Assembly (NCBI RefSeq): GCF_003675325.1
Contig: NZ_CP033073.1
Span: forward strand, 806,001-870,000
Reading direction: 5' to 3'
Source: Streptomyces dangxiongensis
GTDB taxonomy: Bacteria; Actinomycetota; Actinomycetes; Streptomycetales; Streptomycetaceae
DNA: 64,000 bases
The position numbers and the translations under genes were made by a program. Of the stretch, positions 1-9,013 are shown in pieces (the first letter of the stretch is position 1; every line of letters begins with the position of its first letter). The notes under the pieces were generated by a model. It saw only the letters and a list, made by a program, of their open reading frames with translations, searched no databases and was not told the DNA's origin.

Positions 1-427
1 GAAGGTGTGCCCGGTTGTCGTTGCGCCACGCGACAAGCGCGTCGCTGGCGCTCCGTCCGAGGCGGCCCGCGGCCAGGAAACCCTGGACCCCGAGGCATCC
101 GGCCGGACAGCCGGCCCGGGTGGAGGCATGGACGGAGCCGGTGAGGTAGGCGGTGGCCACCTTCCGGGCGGTGGGCTCCCGCAGTGCGAGGGCGCTGTAG
201 GAGGCAGGGCCCTCGGCATAACGTTCCAGGGCCTTTCGGAAGAGGTCCTCCTTGTTGCCGAAGGCCGCGTACATGCTGGTCTTGGTGATCCCCATGGCGC
301 GGGTCAGGTCGGTGAGGCTGACGGCGTCATAGCCGTGTTCCCAGAAGACGACCATGGCCCGTTGCAGGGCCTCGTCGGTGTCGAACCCTCGAGGCCGGCC
401 GATCGGTGTCCTCTTCGTAGCTTCCAT
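1..427 (-). CDS. TetR-family transcriptional regulator, C-terminus outside the window
   Basis: Reading leftward from the ATG at 427-425 gives 142 residues before the window edge. Residues 10-60 form a typical TetR DNA-binding domain: GRPRGFDTDEAL, then FWEHGYDAVSLTDLTRAMG and the recognition helix TKTSMYAAFGNKEDLF. The ligand domain that follows is cut off, so the inducer cannot be guessed. The gene is divergent from the dehydrogenase at 521, with repeated half-sites between them. This is the usual arrangement in which a TetR repressor controls itself and its divergent neighbour. Confidence 0.9.
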   Translation of the reverse strand, partial: MEATKRTPIGRPRGFDTDEALQRAMVVFWEHGYDAVSLTDLTRAMGITKTSMYAAFGNKEDLFRKALERYAEGPASYSALALREPTARKVATAYLTGSVHASTRAGCPAGCLGVQGFLAAGRLGRSASDALVAWRNDNRAHL

Positions 428-443
428 GCTCCAGACCATACCC

Positions 444-510
444 TTTCTGTCCCGACCGGACCAGAAGTGCTACAGTCTATTTCTGTCCCAGTCGGAATAG
501 AAATAGACAG
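444..510. promoter_or_regulatory. Putative TetR operators between divergent genes
   Basis: TTTCTGTCCC(N4)GGA-type 17-mers occur at 444-460 and 480-496, matching at 14 of 17 positions and spaced 36 bp apart. The second lies in an imperfect inverted repeat, CAGTCTATTTCTGTCC (473-488) against GGAATAGAAATAGACAG (494-510). The stretch is AT-richer than its surroundings and fills the gap between the TetR start (427) and the dehydrogenase start (521). The operator role is inferred from position and symmetry. Confidence 0.55.
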
Positions 511-520
511 AGGTCACATC

Positions 521-1270
521 ATGGGAACACTCGATGGCAAGACGGCTGTCGTCACGGGCGGCGGGACGCGAGGCATCGGCCGAGCCACCGCTGCGCGGCT
601 GGCGGCCGAGGGAGCGCATGTGTTCATCACCGGCCGGCGTTAGGCCGAACTGAAGGAGGCGGTCGAGTCCGTCGGCTCCTCGGTCACCGCGGTGCCGGGC
701 GACATCACGGACCCGGCCGATCTGGACCCGCTGTACGACGTGGTGCGCGAGCGGGGGCGGGGCCTGGACGCGCTGTTCGCCAACGCGGCCACCGCCTCGT
801 TCGCCACCCTGGAGCAGATCACCGGCGAGGACTTCGACCGCATCTTCGAGGTCAACGTCAAGGGCACGCTCCTGACTGTGCAGAAGGCGCTGCCGCTCTT
901 GAATGACGGCGCCTCGGTCATCCTGATCGCCTCCACGGCCGCCGACCACGGCACACCGGCGTTCGGCGCGTACGCGGCGTCCAAGGCCGCTGTCCGGTCT
1001 TTCGCACGGACCTGGGCCAACGAACTCAACAGCCGGGGCGTTCGTGTCAACGCGATCTCGCCCGGGCCGATCGACACCTCCGGCATCACTGACCTCGTCG
1101 GCGAGGAAAGCGCAGCCGCTTTCAAGGCGAAGCTCGGCACCGAAGTCGCGATCGGCCGGATCGGACGCCCGGAGGAGGCCGCCGCCACCGTGGCCTTCCT
1201 CGCTTCCGCGGACAGCAGCTACATAATGGGCGCCAACCTGTACGTCGACGGTGGCGAGAACCAGATCTGA
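521..1270 (+). pseudogene. SDR-family dehydrogenase interrupted by an in-frame amber codon
   Basis: The frame from ATG 521 encodes a classical short-chain dehydrogenase. It has the cofactor loop VVTGGGTRGIGRA (about residues 10-22), NAAT in place of NNAG, an ASTAADHG substrate loop, the catalytic YAASK motif, and the C-terminal MGANLYVDGG. A TAG at 641-643 (codon 41) stands right after ITGRR, where relatives usually have Gln (CAG). Everything downstream stays open in the same frame to 1270, for a would-be length of 249 aa. A single C-to-T change explains the stop. It may be a real nonsense mutation, a suppressed amber or a sequencing error. Its partner is the divergent TetR gene. Confidence 0.85.
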
Positions 1271-1626
1271 AACCGTCGCACGGCCCGATGATCGCCAGGA
1301 TCGTCGCACCGCAGCCCGGACAGGCATCACCGATGACGTGCACCGGCGGGCAGCGCCCCAGCATGTGGTTACCCGATGCGGCCCGGGCTCGCGGTCGGCA
1401 CCTCCAGAACAAGCCCTCCTCAGCGGAGGACTACGCATGGACCGATCCCGCTCCCCCCGGCCATGGCACGGCTGACCCGTGCGGCACTGCGCTCCCACCC
1501 GCGACAGCCCACACCACCCGTGGGACCCGTCGCGTGATCCACCTGGTCATGACACCCACACCTCACCGGCCACATCTCCGTTCAGCGCCCAGATCATGGG
1601 CAAAAAGAACATTCGACAGGAAACTC
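1271..1626. other. Intergenic stretch with no convincing gene
   Basis: These 356 bases separate two rightward genes. A reading frame runs through into the downstream reductase, but its composition and lack of recognisable sequence do not support extending that gene upstream. I see no clear terminator, RNA or repeat here. Confidence 0.4.
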
Positions 1627-2676
1627 ATGAGCTTCCCCCAGCCCGACACCGTCCTGGTCACCGGCGCTTCCGGCTTCGTCGCCGGGCACTGCATCGAGGA
1701 ACTGCTCCGGCATGGATACGCCGTCCGCGGCACGGTCCGCGACCCCGCACGGACCGAAAAGGTCACCCACTTGACCGCTCTGGCAGCCGATCTCGGCCGG
1801 CGTGTCGACTTCGTCGCCGCCCACCTGGACACTGACGAGGGCTGGGCCGAAGCGGTCGACGGATGCACCTTCGTACTGCACGTGGCCTCACCGAACCCAC
1901 CCTCGGTCCCGCGCACCGAGGACCAGGTCGTCCGCCCCGCGGTCGACGGCACCTTGCGCGTACTGCGCGCCGCGGCCGCGAGCGACACCGTCCGCCGCGT
2001 GGTCCTGACATCGTCATCCCTGGCGGTCAACGCTGGCCGCGCCGAACCCGAGGACGGCCACCACACCGAGGACGACTGGTCGCGCATCGAGAACTGCTCG
2101 CCCTACGAGAAGAGCAAGACCCTCGCCGAGCGCGCCGCCTGGAAGTTCTACGACGACCTGCCCGACAAGAGCCGCCTCGACCTGGTAACGCTGCTCCCCG
2201 CACTCGTCCTTGGCCCTCTGCAGCGCGCCGAAGTGAACACCTCCAACGCGGTCGTCCAACGACTGCTCGACCGATCCATGCCGGCAGTCCCCGACCTCGG
2301 CTTCAGCCTCGTCGACGTCCGGGACATCGCTACCGCGCACCGACTGGCCATGGAGAACCCGCGAGCCCCCGGCAACCGCTACCTCTGCGGCGGTACGTAC
2401 ACCTCGATGCTCGACATGGCCCGCGTCCTCGCCACCGAGTTCGGTCCCGCGGGCTTCCGCGTCCCCACCCGGCGCCTCCCCTACTGGGCAATGTGGCTCG
2501 CCGCCCGCTTCGACCCCGCCCTGCGCCTGGCCCTCGGCTACGTCGGCCGCCCCGAGCGGCTGTCCAGCCAGAAGGCGATCGACGAGCTGGGCTGGACAGC
2601 ACGCCCTGCCGCGCGGACCCTTCGGGAAACCGGACAGAGCCTGCGCGACCACCACATCATCCACTCGCGCCGCTGA
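1627..2676 (+). CDS. NAD(P)-dependent epimerase/dihydroflavonol-reductase-like protein
   Basis: This 349-aa extended SDR starts at ATG 1627 (weak AGGAA upstream). The N-terminus has the Rossmann motif VLVTGASGFVAGH. Residues 55-85 bind NAD(P), with an acidic/Arg pattern typical of NADPH users (GTVRDPAR). The TSSS loop and the YEKSK catalytic Tyr-Lys pair (SPYEKSKTLAE) are present. It resembles bacterial relatives of dihydroflavonol-4-reductase and cinnamoyl-CoA reductase, which reduce a carbonyl on a small substrate; the substrate here is unknown. It stands alone between the SDR pseudogene and an IS remnant. I chose the start where family homology begins, not an earlier in-frame start. Confidence 0.85.
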   Translation: MSFPQPDTVLVTGASGFVAGHCIEELLRHGYAVRGTVRDPARTEKVTHLTALAADLGRRVDFVAAHLDTDEGWAEAVDGCTFVLHVASPNPPSVPRTEDQVVRPAVDGTLRVLRAAAASDTVRRVVLTSSSLAVNAGRAEPEDGHHTEDDWSRIENCSPYEKSKTLAERAAWKFYDDLPDKSRLDLVTLLPALVLGPLQRAEVNTSNAVVQRLLDRSMPAVPDLGFSLVDVRDIATAHRLAMENPRAPGNRYLCGGTYTSMLDMARVLATEFGPAGFRVPTRRLPYWAMWLAARFDPALRLALGYVGRPERLSSQKAIDELGWTARPAARTLRETGQSLRDHHIIHSRR

Positions 2677-2696
2677 CCGTCAGACGCGGGCTAGTC

Positions 2697-3064
2697 TAGG
2701 GCCCGTCGTCAAACGGATCTTGTTCAAAGCAGGAATGACGCCAGACTGACCGCTGCCTCGTATGAGGTGGCGGTCTTGTTGTATCTCGTTGTCGGCGATG
2801 ACCTGGTCGGGTCTGTGGCGTGGCCGGCCGGGGCCGGTGCGCGGGACGTGGATGCGTTCAGGGAGGGGGCCTGCGCCGATGCTGTCGTGGCGTTGGCCGG
2901 GAGTCAGCAGGATCGCGAGGGGCCGGCCGCGGCCGTCGCAGGCGAGGTGGAGTTTGGTGGTCACTCCTCCTCGGGATCGGCCGAGGGCGTGATCGTCCGG
3001 ATCGTCCGGGCACTGCCGGCCCCTTTTCGGCCGGTGGCGGCAGCGTGCTGGTGGGCGCGGACGC
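2697..3064 (-). mobile_element. Degenerate IS5-family transposase remnant
   Basis: Read leftward, two frames together give pieces of an IS5-type transposase. One piece is VRAHQHAAATGRKGA, in frame with the LysR gene. The other, after a frameshift near 3005, is DDHALGRSRGGVTTKLHL, followed by LACDGRGRPLAILLTPGQRHD and RPDQVIADNE. The region before the first catalytic Asp and the C-terminal half are missing. A likely terminus lies near 2697-2720, just downstream of the reductase. The piece is too broken to be mobile. Its fusion to LysR suggests old insertion followed by deletion. Confidence 0.75.
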
Positions 3065-4037
3065 CGGCGATGCCCTGCTCACCGGCCCGCTGATACAGCT
3101 CCGTCTTACTCAACTGCTGCAACTCACGCTTGCCGACAGAAGGTGGCGGGCTGGTCGGTGTGGCCAGTCGGAGAATCTCGCGGACTCCCACAGGTACGTG
3201 CCGCCGGTCGTAGAGGAGCAGCGTGCGGAGTGGGTCCTCGTGCGCCAACGGAACGAAGGCCACCTCGGCGGGTGCATACCGGGACATGCTTGATGGCAGC
3301 ACTCCCACGCTCAGGCCGGTCGCGATCATCGCGAGTTGCAGGGTGACGTCGTGGACCTCGGCGAACTTGAGTGCCTGGAATCCGGTCCGTTGACACAGGC
3401 CGTGGATCCCGAAGGGTTGCCCTCGCACGGCGTCCCGGGTGATCACGCTGAAACGCTCGTCCGCGAGGTCCGCCAAGTGCAGTACCGCGCGCCCGACGAG
3501 AGGGTGGTCGCGGTGCAGCGCGACGGCAAGGGTTTCTTCCGCAAGCTGTATCGCCTCGATCTGCGGGGGACGCGATGGTGCGGCGAATCCGCTCGCCAGC
3601 GCGAGTTGGATCGTCCCTTGCGCCAGTTGGGCAAGAGTGTCTTCGAGACGGGTCTCCCGGATCTGGAGTCGGATGCGGGGCCGGTCGGTGGCGAACCGTC
3701 GCAGCAGATCGGCCAGGTGCGCAGGTGGAACCGCGGGGGCCAGTCCGATCGTGAGCATGCCCCCCTGCCCCCGGGTTGCCGCTTTCCCCGCTTGGACTGC
3801 CAGTTGACTGGACTCCAGGGCGTCACGCGCGTGCGAGAGGAAGGCCGCTCCGGCCTCGGTGAGCAGAACTGTGCGGCCATCCCGGTGCACGAGCTTCATG
3901 TCCAGCGCCGCCTCGAGCCGCTGCAGTTGCTGGGTCACCGCGGGCTGCGCGATCCCCAGCCGTTCGGCCGCATGGCCGAAATGCCTTTCCTCGGCGACCG
4001 CGACAAAGCAGCGTAGCCCTTTCATCGAGATATCCAT
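2961..4037 (-). CDS. LysR-family regulator with a foreign 3' end
   Basis: Residues 1-65 form the winged helix-turn-helix (LRCFVAVAEERHFGHAAERL, PAVTQQLQRLE). Residues 90-295 form the periplasmic-binding-like effector domain. LysR proteins usually end near residue 300, but here the frame continues to 358. Residues 301-325 (KTELYQRAGEQGIAG) look like a SAP/Rho-N type motif. Residues 326-358 (VRAHQHAAATGRKGA...) are transposase sequence from the adjacent IS remnant. The original stop therefore appears lost. The gene is divergent from the SDR at 4168 and probably controls it. The DNA-binding and sensing parts look intact, so the protein may still work. Confidence 0.85.
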   Translation of the reverse strand: MDISMKGLRCFVAVAEERHFGHAAERLGIAQPAVTQQLQRLEAALDMKLVHRDGRTVLLTEAGAAFLSHARDALESSQLAVQAGKAATRGQGGMLTIGLAPAVPPAHLADLLRRFATDRPRIRLQIRETRLEDTLAQLAQGTIQLALASGFAAPSRPPQIEAIQLAEETLAVALHRDHPLVGRAVLHLADLADERFSVITRDAVRGQPFGIHGLCQRTGFQALKFAEVHDVTLQLAMIATGLSVGVLPSSMSRYAPAEVAFVPLAHEDPLRTLLLYDRRHVPVGVREILRLATPTSPPPSVGKRELQQLSKTELYQRAGEQGIAGVRAHQHAAATGRKGAGSARTIRTITPSADPEEE

Positions 4038-4049
4038 AACAAAATATTA
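4037..4049. promoter_or_regulatory. T-N11-A LysR-type box in an AT-rich divergent promoter
   Basis: The sequence T-AACAAAATATT-A at 4037-4049 fits the T-N11-A core of LysR sites. It lies in an unusually AT-rich run (ATAACAAAATATTAT) overlapping the LysR start codon and 119 bp upstream of the divergent dehydrogenase. Binding by the neighbouring LysR is inferred. Confidence 0.45.
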
Positions 4050-4167
4050 TCACGGCAATGTCAGAACATGATTGGACAACGGGGAGAGGGCTCGCTCATA
4101 GTTTTCTCTCTGGGCCCGACGACGTCGGAAGCCGATATGAGGCGTGGAAATTAAAAGGAGATGTGCT

Positions 4168-4902
4168 GTGGGTCTGGATCAAAGCGTGGCGCTCGTCACG
4201 GCTTCTTCGCGGGGAATCGGCCGGGCCATTGCGTCGCGTCTGGGGCGGGACGGCGCAAATGTAGTGGTCAATTACCACTCGAATGAGGCCGCCGCGCGGG
4301 ATGTCGTCAGGGAGATCGAGGAATGGGGCAGTAAGGCCGTGGCTGTGCAGGCCGACCTCGCCGTGCCGGGCGATGTCACCCGCCTGTTCGAGGAATCGGT
4401 CGCCGCGTTCGGTGGTCTCGATATCGTCGTCAACAACGCTGGCATGCGGGCCTTCGGTTCCATATCCACCTTCTCTGTCGAGGACCTCGACCGGCTGTTG
4501 GCCGTCAATGTCAAGGGGACCTTCCTGGCGCTGCAGCAGGCGGCGAACCTCGTTCGCGACGGGGGTCGTATCGTCAACATCTCCACGGGGCACACCAAGG
4601 AACCGAGCCAACGCGTCGCCGCGTATGGCGGCAGCAAAGCCGCGATGGAGTATTTCGGCCACGTGCTGGCTAAGGAACTGGGGAACAGGAAGATCACGGT
4701 CAACGTCGTGCTTCCGGGCTTGACCGACACCGACGGCCTGTCACCGGAATTCCGGGCGAACGCCGACGCGTTCATCGCCCGGACCCCTCTCGGACGGCTC
4801 GGGCGCCCAGAAGACATCGCCGATGTCGTCGCCTTCCTCGCGAGTGACGACGCGCGCTGGGTCACCGGTCAGACGATCGCGGCCGCCGGCGGCCTCATCT
4901 GA
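4168..4902 (+). CDS. SDR-family oxidoreductase (FabG-like)
   Basis: This 244-aa classical short-chain dehydrogenase has ALVTASSRGIGRAIA (cofactor loop, residues 7-21), NNAG (around 87), and a YGGSK catalytic Tyr-Lys motif with an upstream Ser (NISTGHTKEP). It ends with the usual C-terminal WVTGQTIAAAGG. I chose GTG 4168 because AAAGGAG sits 7 nt upstream; the longer frame from 4144 has no such site. It is probably NADPH-dependent and acts on a keto/hydroxy substrate. Its divergent LysR neighbour suggests substrate-induced expression. It is followed by two hairpins. Confidence 0.88.
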   Translation: MGLDQSVALVTASSRGIGRAIASRLGRDGANVVVNYHSNEAAARDVVREIEEWGSKAVAVQADLAVPGDVTRLFEESVAAFGGLDIVVNNAGMRAFGSISTFSVEDLDRLLAVNVKGTFLALQQAANLVRDGGRIVNISTGHTKEPSQRVAAYGGSKAAMEYFGHVLAKELGNRKITVNVVLPGLTDTDGLSPEFRANADAFIARTPLGRLGRPEDIADVVAFLASDDARWVTGQTIAAAGGLI

Positions 4903-4935
4903 GAGGGCGGGTCGTGAGGTCACCGCGGGTGACGG

Positions 4936-4962
4936 CCGTAGGCGGACGTCGTCTGCCTACGG
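4936..4962 (+). terminator. Hairpin downstream of the SDR gene
   Basis: CCGTAGGCGGAC (4936-4947) pairs with GTCTGCCTACGG (4951-4962) around a 3-nt loop, with one G-T pair. It starts 34 nt after the SDR stop. No U-tract follows, as is common in Streptomyces. Confidence 0.6.
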
Positions 4963-5003
4963 TCGGCTGTGATGGCGGCTGAGACGTCCGTGGTCACAGC
5001 GAA

Positions 5004-5034
5004 GGGGGACGCCCTGTCGGACGGGGCGTCCCCC
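5004..5034. terminator. Strong GC hairpin followed by TTT, next to the IS left end
   Basis: GGGGGACGCCC (5004-5014) pairs perfectly with GGGCGTCCCCC (5024-5034), followed by TTTAA. It lies just outside the left end of the IS (5040) and can stop transcription from either side. It belongs to the target locus, not to the IS. Confidence 0.65.
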
Positions 5035-5039
5035 TTTAA

Positions 5040-5883
5040 GAACTCCTGACGCAATGACTTCAGGCGCCGCCGGCAGATCAGTGCGCATCCGAGGCTGAGG
5101 AACGCTTCGTGGGTGTCGTCGCGTATCTCCCAGCGGATTCGCAGGCGGCGGAACCAGTGCAGGTGGGCGAAGGCGCGTTCCACGACCCAGCGTTGGGTGC
5201 CCAGGCCGGAGCCGTGCTCGGTGCCGTGGCAGGCGATCAGAGGCTTCACGCCGAGGTCCCATACGATTCGGCGTACTTGTCGTGGTCGTAGCCGCGGTCA
5301 CCCAGCACCGCGTCGGGGCGGCGCCGGGGCCGGGGCCGGGGCCGGGGCCGGGGCCGGCCGAGCTTGCCCCGCACGGGCGGCACGGCTTGGAGGAGTGGGA
5401 TCAGCTGGGTGACATCGTTGCGGTTGCCGCCGGTCGCGGTTGCGGCGAGCGGGATGCCCGTGGCGTCCGTGATCAGGTGATGCTTGCTGCCCGTCCTGCC
5501 CCGGCCGACGGGACTTCGTCCCGTCTTGGCTCCCCCTTCAACGCCCGGATGTGGGAGCCGTCGACCGTGGCACGGGAGAAGTCCAGGGCGTTCGCGCAGC
5601 GGAGCCCGGCAAGGAGGACTTCATGCAGCCGGGGCCACACTCCTGCCTCGGTCCACTCGGCCAGACGGCGCCAGCAGGTCATACCCGACCCGAAGCCGAG
5701 TTCCTGCGGCAGGTGTTCCCAGGAGATCCCGGTGTGCAGCACGAACAGGATGCCCTGGAACACCAGCCGGTCCGGATGCCGCCTGCGTCCCGGATGCCGG
5801 GTCCGACGCTCAACCTTGGGCAACAGCGGCTCGACCACCGCCCACAACTCGTCATCGGCTTCCCACGGCTTCGGCCGAGCCAC
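5040..5883 (-). pseudogene. IS5-family transposase, frame broken twice
   Basis: The N-terminal half begins ARPKPWEADDELWAVVEPLLP and includes the first DDE aspartate in TVDGSHIRALKG. Near 5532-5536 (a C5 run) the frame shifts; the second frame gives GRTGSKHHLITDATGIPLA and GDRGYDHDKY, with the second aspartate. A second shift near 5266 leads to the final frame (WVVERAFAHLHWFRRLRIRWEI), which carries the catalytic Glu. The first shift could be a programmed frameshift, known in some IS5-family members. The second looks like a lost C in TAC-CGC-CGA. Start GTG 5883 is the best match to family N-termini. The last frame has no stop inside the element and reads on into flanking DNA. Confidence 0.8.
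5326..5355. repeat. (GGGGCC)5 tandem hexanucleotide inside the transposase gene
   Basis: Five perfect GGGGCC units lie at 5326-5355 and encode alternating Arg-Pro residues in the transposase linker before the second catalytic Asp. Related transposases have a short PRRRP-like linker here, so the tract looks like an expansion. Because the unit is 6 bp, length changes keep the frame. Confidence 0.7.
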
Positions 5884-5950
5884 CCCACACCCCCGGATCA
5901 ACGGTCTCGGAGTGATCCAACCACCTCGAAGATCATTTCGTTAGGAGTTC

Positions 5951-6405
5951 TAAGCGTCTGCCTGGGCTTCCCGTACGACTCCGCGAGTTCGACGAGGACG
6001 CGCGCCAGCCGGACCGGGACGGGGTATGCGCCCAGCTCCAGCCGTAGGCGGTCGGCTCGGCGCAATCTGCCGCAGAGAGCATGCGGTTGAGGGCCAGCGA
6101 CGCCTCGGGGTGAGCAAGGAAGAGGTGCTCCAGGTCATTGCGCGGGACGACGGTGGCGGCCACATCGCCGCAGGCGGTGACCGTGGCCGATCGCGGTCCG
6201 ACACCCATCGCCGCCACCTCGCCCACGATGTCCCCGGCGATCCTGATGTCCCTCAGCAACACCCGGTCACGGTCCAGCCGGGCGGTCACCTTGACCAAAC
6301 CCTCGTAGAGGACCACCAACTCCTGTGCGTGATCGCCCTCGAGGTCGCCGAGGTCGTCTCCGGGATGGCGGTGCGAGAAGTGGCGGTCTTGGACAGGGCC
6401 ACCCC
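5951..6405 (-). pseudogene. Crp/Fnr-family regulator remnant, cut by the IS
   Basis: Leftward translation gives a cyclic-nucleotide-binding domain: HRHPGDDLGDLEGDHAQE, LVVLYEGLVKVTARL, GDIVGEVAAMGVGPRSATVTA, and HPEASLALNRMLSA. After a frameshift near 6075 the interdomain helix continues (RLRRADRLRLELGAYPVPVR, then LARVLVELAESYG). The DNA-binding helix-turn-helix is absent because the IS inserted at 5950. The 5' end starts abruptly next to the Avs-like pseudogene, with no start codon in frame. The gene has therefore lost both ends and its frame. Confidence 0.75.
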
Positions 6406-8888
6406 GTCCGAACCGGATAAGCGGTCAGGCTCATGACGGCCAGGAGGACCGGCAGGAACCGGACGCAGAACTCCTCCGGTGCGCCCACAGCGGCGACGGT
6501 CACCGTCTTGAGTGCCGTGTAGTCCCGGATCAGCAGTACCGCCACCCTGCCTTGGTCGTCGAGCTGGAGGGCGTCCGGGCGTTCCGCCAGCAGCGCTCCC
6601 AGCAACTCGACCACCCAAAGGGGTTCTTCGGCCGCCAGATCGCCCGCCGGGTCCCAAAGGGCGTGTTCGAGGCCGGCGAAGAGGCCCGCGCGCACGCCGC
6701 CGAGCAGCAGGTCGAAAAGTGGGCGGCTGCCGGCGAGGCGGGCGCGGGGAACGATCCGGAGCAGCCACGCACCGTACCCGGAGTCAGTGGTGTGCGGTTC
6801 CAGAAGGCGGGCCACCCGGTCGGGCAGGGCATCGGCGACCGCTACCAACAGCCGTACCGCCCATTCCTGTTCCCTCGTGTCGGCGCTGTCGAGCCAGTCC
6901 TCGAAGACTCCCTCGTCGTCCCCGCGACGGAACCAGGCGGGCGTGCCGAGCATGTCGACGAGGCGGTCGCGGAAGGGCGGGCGCGTGTCCAGCACACGGG
7001 CGACGGCGCCCCACTCGGCAGCGGTGGGAGCGTCCAGGCCGCGCAGCACATCCATGGTCAGGTGCTTGAGGTGGTAGCGGATGTCCGGACTGGTCAGCAG
7101 TGCCTCGACCTCCTCGGCGAACCGTTCCGGGTGGAGATCCCGCAGGTGATCGAGTACTTGCCGGAGCTGCCCGCGGCGGAACAACTCCTGCTCCCCGCCG
7201 GTGAGGAAGGCGACGAGGCTCTCTTCCCGCCGGAGCCATTCGCGGGCGAAGGCGTAGTCAAAGAAGCTCTCGTGAAGGAAGGCCAGTTGACGGCCGTCGC
7301 GCACAAAGACGTGTTCGGACTCCAGTACCTTCCGGCTGGCGGCGAGGTCGTCCGTGTCGAGCACGCTGTGCGGCACGGACAGCCGCCGGCGCGCACTCAT
7401 GGCGGCGACGACGGCCGAGACCGCGTCGTGGAGGCGCACGGACGGACGCCGGGCGCACGCCTCCTGCTTGGTGTCCCAGAAGGCATCGAAAAGCTGGCGG
7501 GTGGTGTGGAAGAGGAGGGCCTCCTCCTGGTCCGCTACCTGGGCGAGGAGGACCAGATGCAGCGGTGAGCGCAGCAACGCCCTTTGCGGCGGAGCCAGTC
7601 GGGAGACGTCCAGGTTCAGGCTGGTGACGGCGGTATCGACCTGGGCGTCGGAGAGCGCCCCGACCGTGACGCGTGTGCAGTGGTCCGGGGCGGTGAGTCT
7701 GCGGATGCGGGCGTCGGCCTCGGCGTCGAAAGCGCGGCAGGCCAGGACCACCCGCATGCCGGGATACGCCGCAGCCTCGTCCACCAGGTCGGCCACCGCT
7801 TCGAAGGTTTCCGGGATGCGTCCCGACGCCATGCTCACGGCGTCGAGCTGGTCAACGACGAGGACGCAGGACCGCCCGGCCGCCACGGCGCCGAGAGCAC
7901 CGACCGGGGACATGGGCAGGCCGACACGCTGCCCCAGTTCATGGGTCGAGCCGAAGGGTTCCAGACGGTCGAGACGGAAAGCGAGCACCGGAGTGGCCGC
8001 CTCGTCGAGGACGGTGAAGGTCTGGTGCAGCACGGCGCTCTTCCCGCCGCCCGCGGTCCCGGTCAGCAGGACGATCCGCCGGGTGCCTTCCCTGACCTCT
8101 GCCACGAGACAGGCGGTCTCCTCCCGGGGGATTGTGGGCCGGAGCAACGTACGTTCGACGCTCGCTGCCCACCGGCGCGTCACCGTTCTCACAGCGTCGG
8201 ACACCGCGACAGCATCGGCCCGCACGACGCCCCGCAGTCCGTACGGTGCCATCCGGGTGGTGAGGGCCGCGGCGTCGAGTGTGGTTCCCAGGTTGTCGAG
8301 CAGGACTTGGCCGAGGGCGAGCGCCGCCAGGCGGCCCGGTGCTCCTACCAAGGCCTGTTCGGCCAGGACCGCGTTGGTGTGCACGAGATCCCGTTCGTCG
8401 TGCCACTCCACCCGAAGCCCTCGCAACATCCTCCAGGCCGTCGCGGTCGAGCCGTAGATGCCCCTCGAGGCGAGGGCGTTGAAGGGGCCCCGGAGTTCGT
8501 CCGTCAGTCACTCGGTCTCGAAGGAGACGAGATCGTCGGAGCGACGGGCGCGGTCGGCGAGTTCGTCGAGCGCACGGGCGGGGAGTACTGAGACATAGTG
8601 GAACGCCCGGCCAGCCTCAACGTGCGAACGCAGGCTCTCCCATACTCCCTTGTCGCGAAGAGAGGCCACATAACTGTTCGCGTTGCGGTTCTGCCGCTTG
8701 ACCTGGTGGACCTCCGTCCCGTGGTCGTGCCGGTAGACGAACTCCACCCCGTCACCCAGCGGCCCACCCGGTTCGACGCAGAGCGACGTGCCCGAGCCCA
8801 GGAGGACGTACAGGGCATGTCTGATCGTCCAGGCTCCCTCATAGCGGTTGCCGAACTTGTCCGTCTCGCCACCCAGCCGCGGTGCCAC
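6406..8888 (-). pseudogene. Avs-like antiphage protein: Cap4-type nuclease plus STAND/NACHT-like NTPase, broken
   Basis: Residues 1-126, from GTG 8888 (AGGGGA upstream), look like a Cap4/Mrr-type nuclease: GNRYEGAWTIRHAL, Glu39, Asp46 and QVK at 62-64, the PD-(D/E)xK pattern. TGA at 8508-8510 then interrupts the frame, where TGG (ETE-W-LTDELRG) would restore it. The same frame then stays open for about 700 codons. They include a Walker A (LLTGTAGGGKSA), a Walker B (CVLVVDQLDAVS), a VVLACR sensor and a long helical C-terminal region. Homology fades near 6406, where Crp debris begins; known Avs proteins are usually longer, so the sensor end is probably lost. Nuclease-STAND fusions are antiphage sensors that cut DNA on recognising viral proteins. 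This copy is probably inactive. Confidence 0.65.
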
Positions 8889-9013
8889 CGTGTCCCCTGC
8901 CCCCCTTGGGCCCTGTTAGACGGGCCGTGCGCGCCCGGACGCTACCGCATGCATGTGTGAGCGCTGTTCGACGAAGCCGCGGTCGGCAAGGGCGGTCACC
9001 CGGAGGACAGGTC

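Larger units (their letters stand above)
5040..5950 (-). mobile_element. IS5-family (IS427/IS1031-like) insertion sequence, 911 bp, with TAA target duplication
   Basis: The ends are imperfect inverted repeats: GAACTCCTGACGCAATGA at 5040-5057 and TCATTTCGTTAGGAGTTC at 5933-5950 (16 of 18 positions pair). TAA flanks both sides (5037-5039 and 5951-5953), a 3-bp target duplication of the TNA type known for IS427/IS1031-group elements. The element encodes one leftward transposase, split by frame changes. It interrupts a Crp/Fnr gene at 5951. The intact ends and duplication suggest a fairly recent insertion. Confidence 0.85.

Noticed and set aside
4144..4167. Earlier GTG start for the SDR at 4168
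   Set aside because: The ribosome site AAAGGAG lies within that extension, so the start must be downstream.
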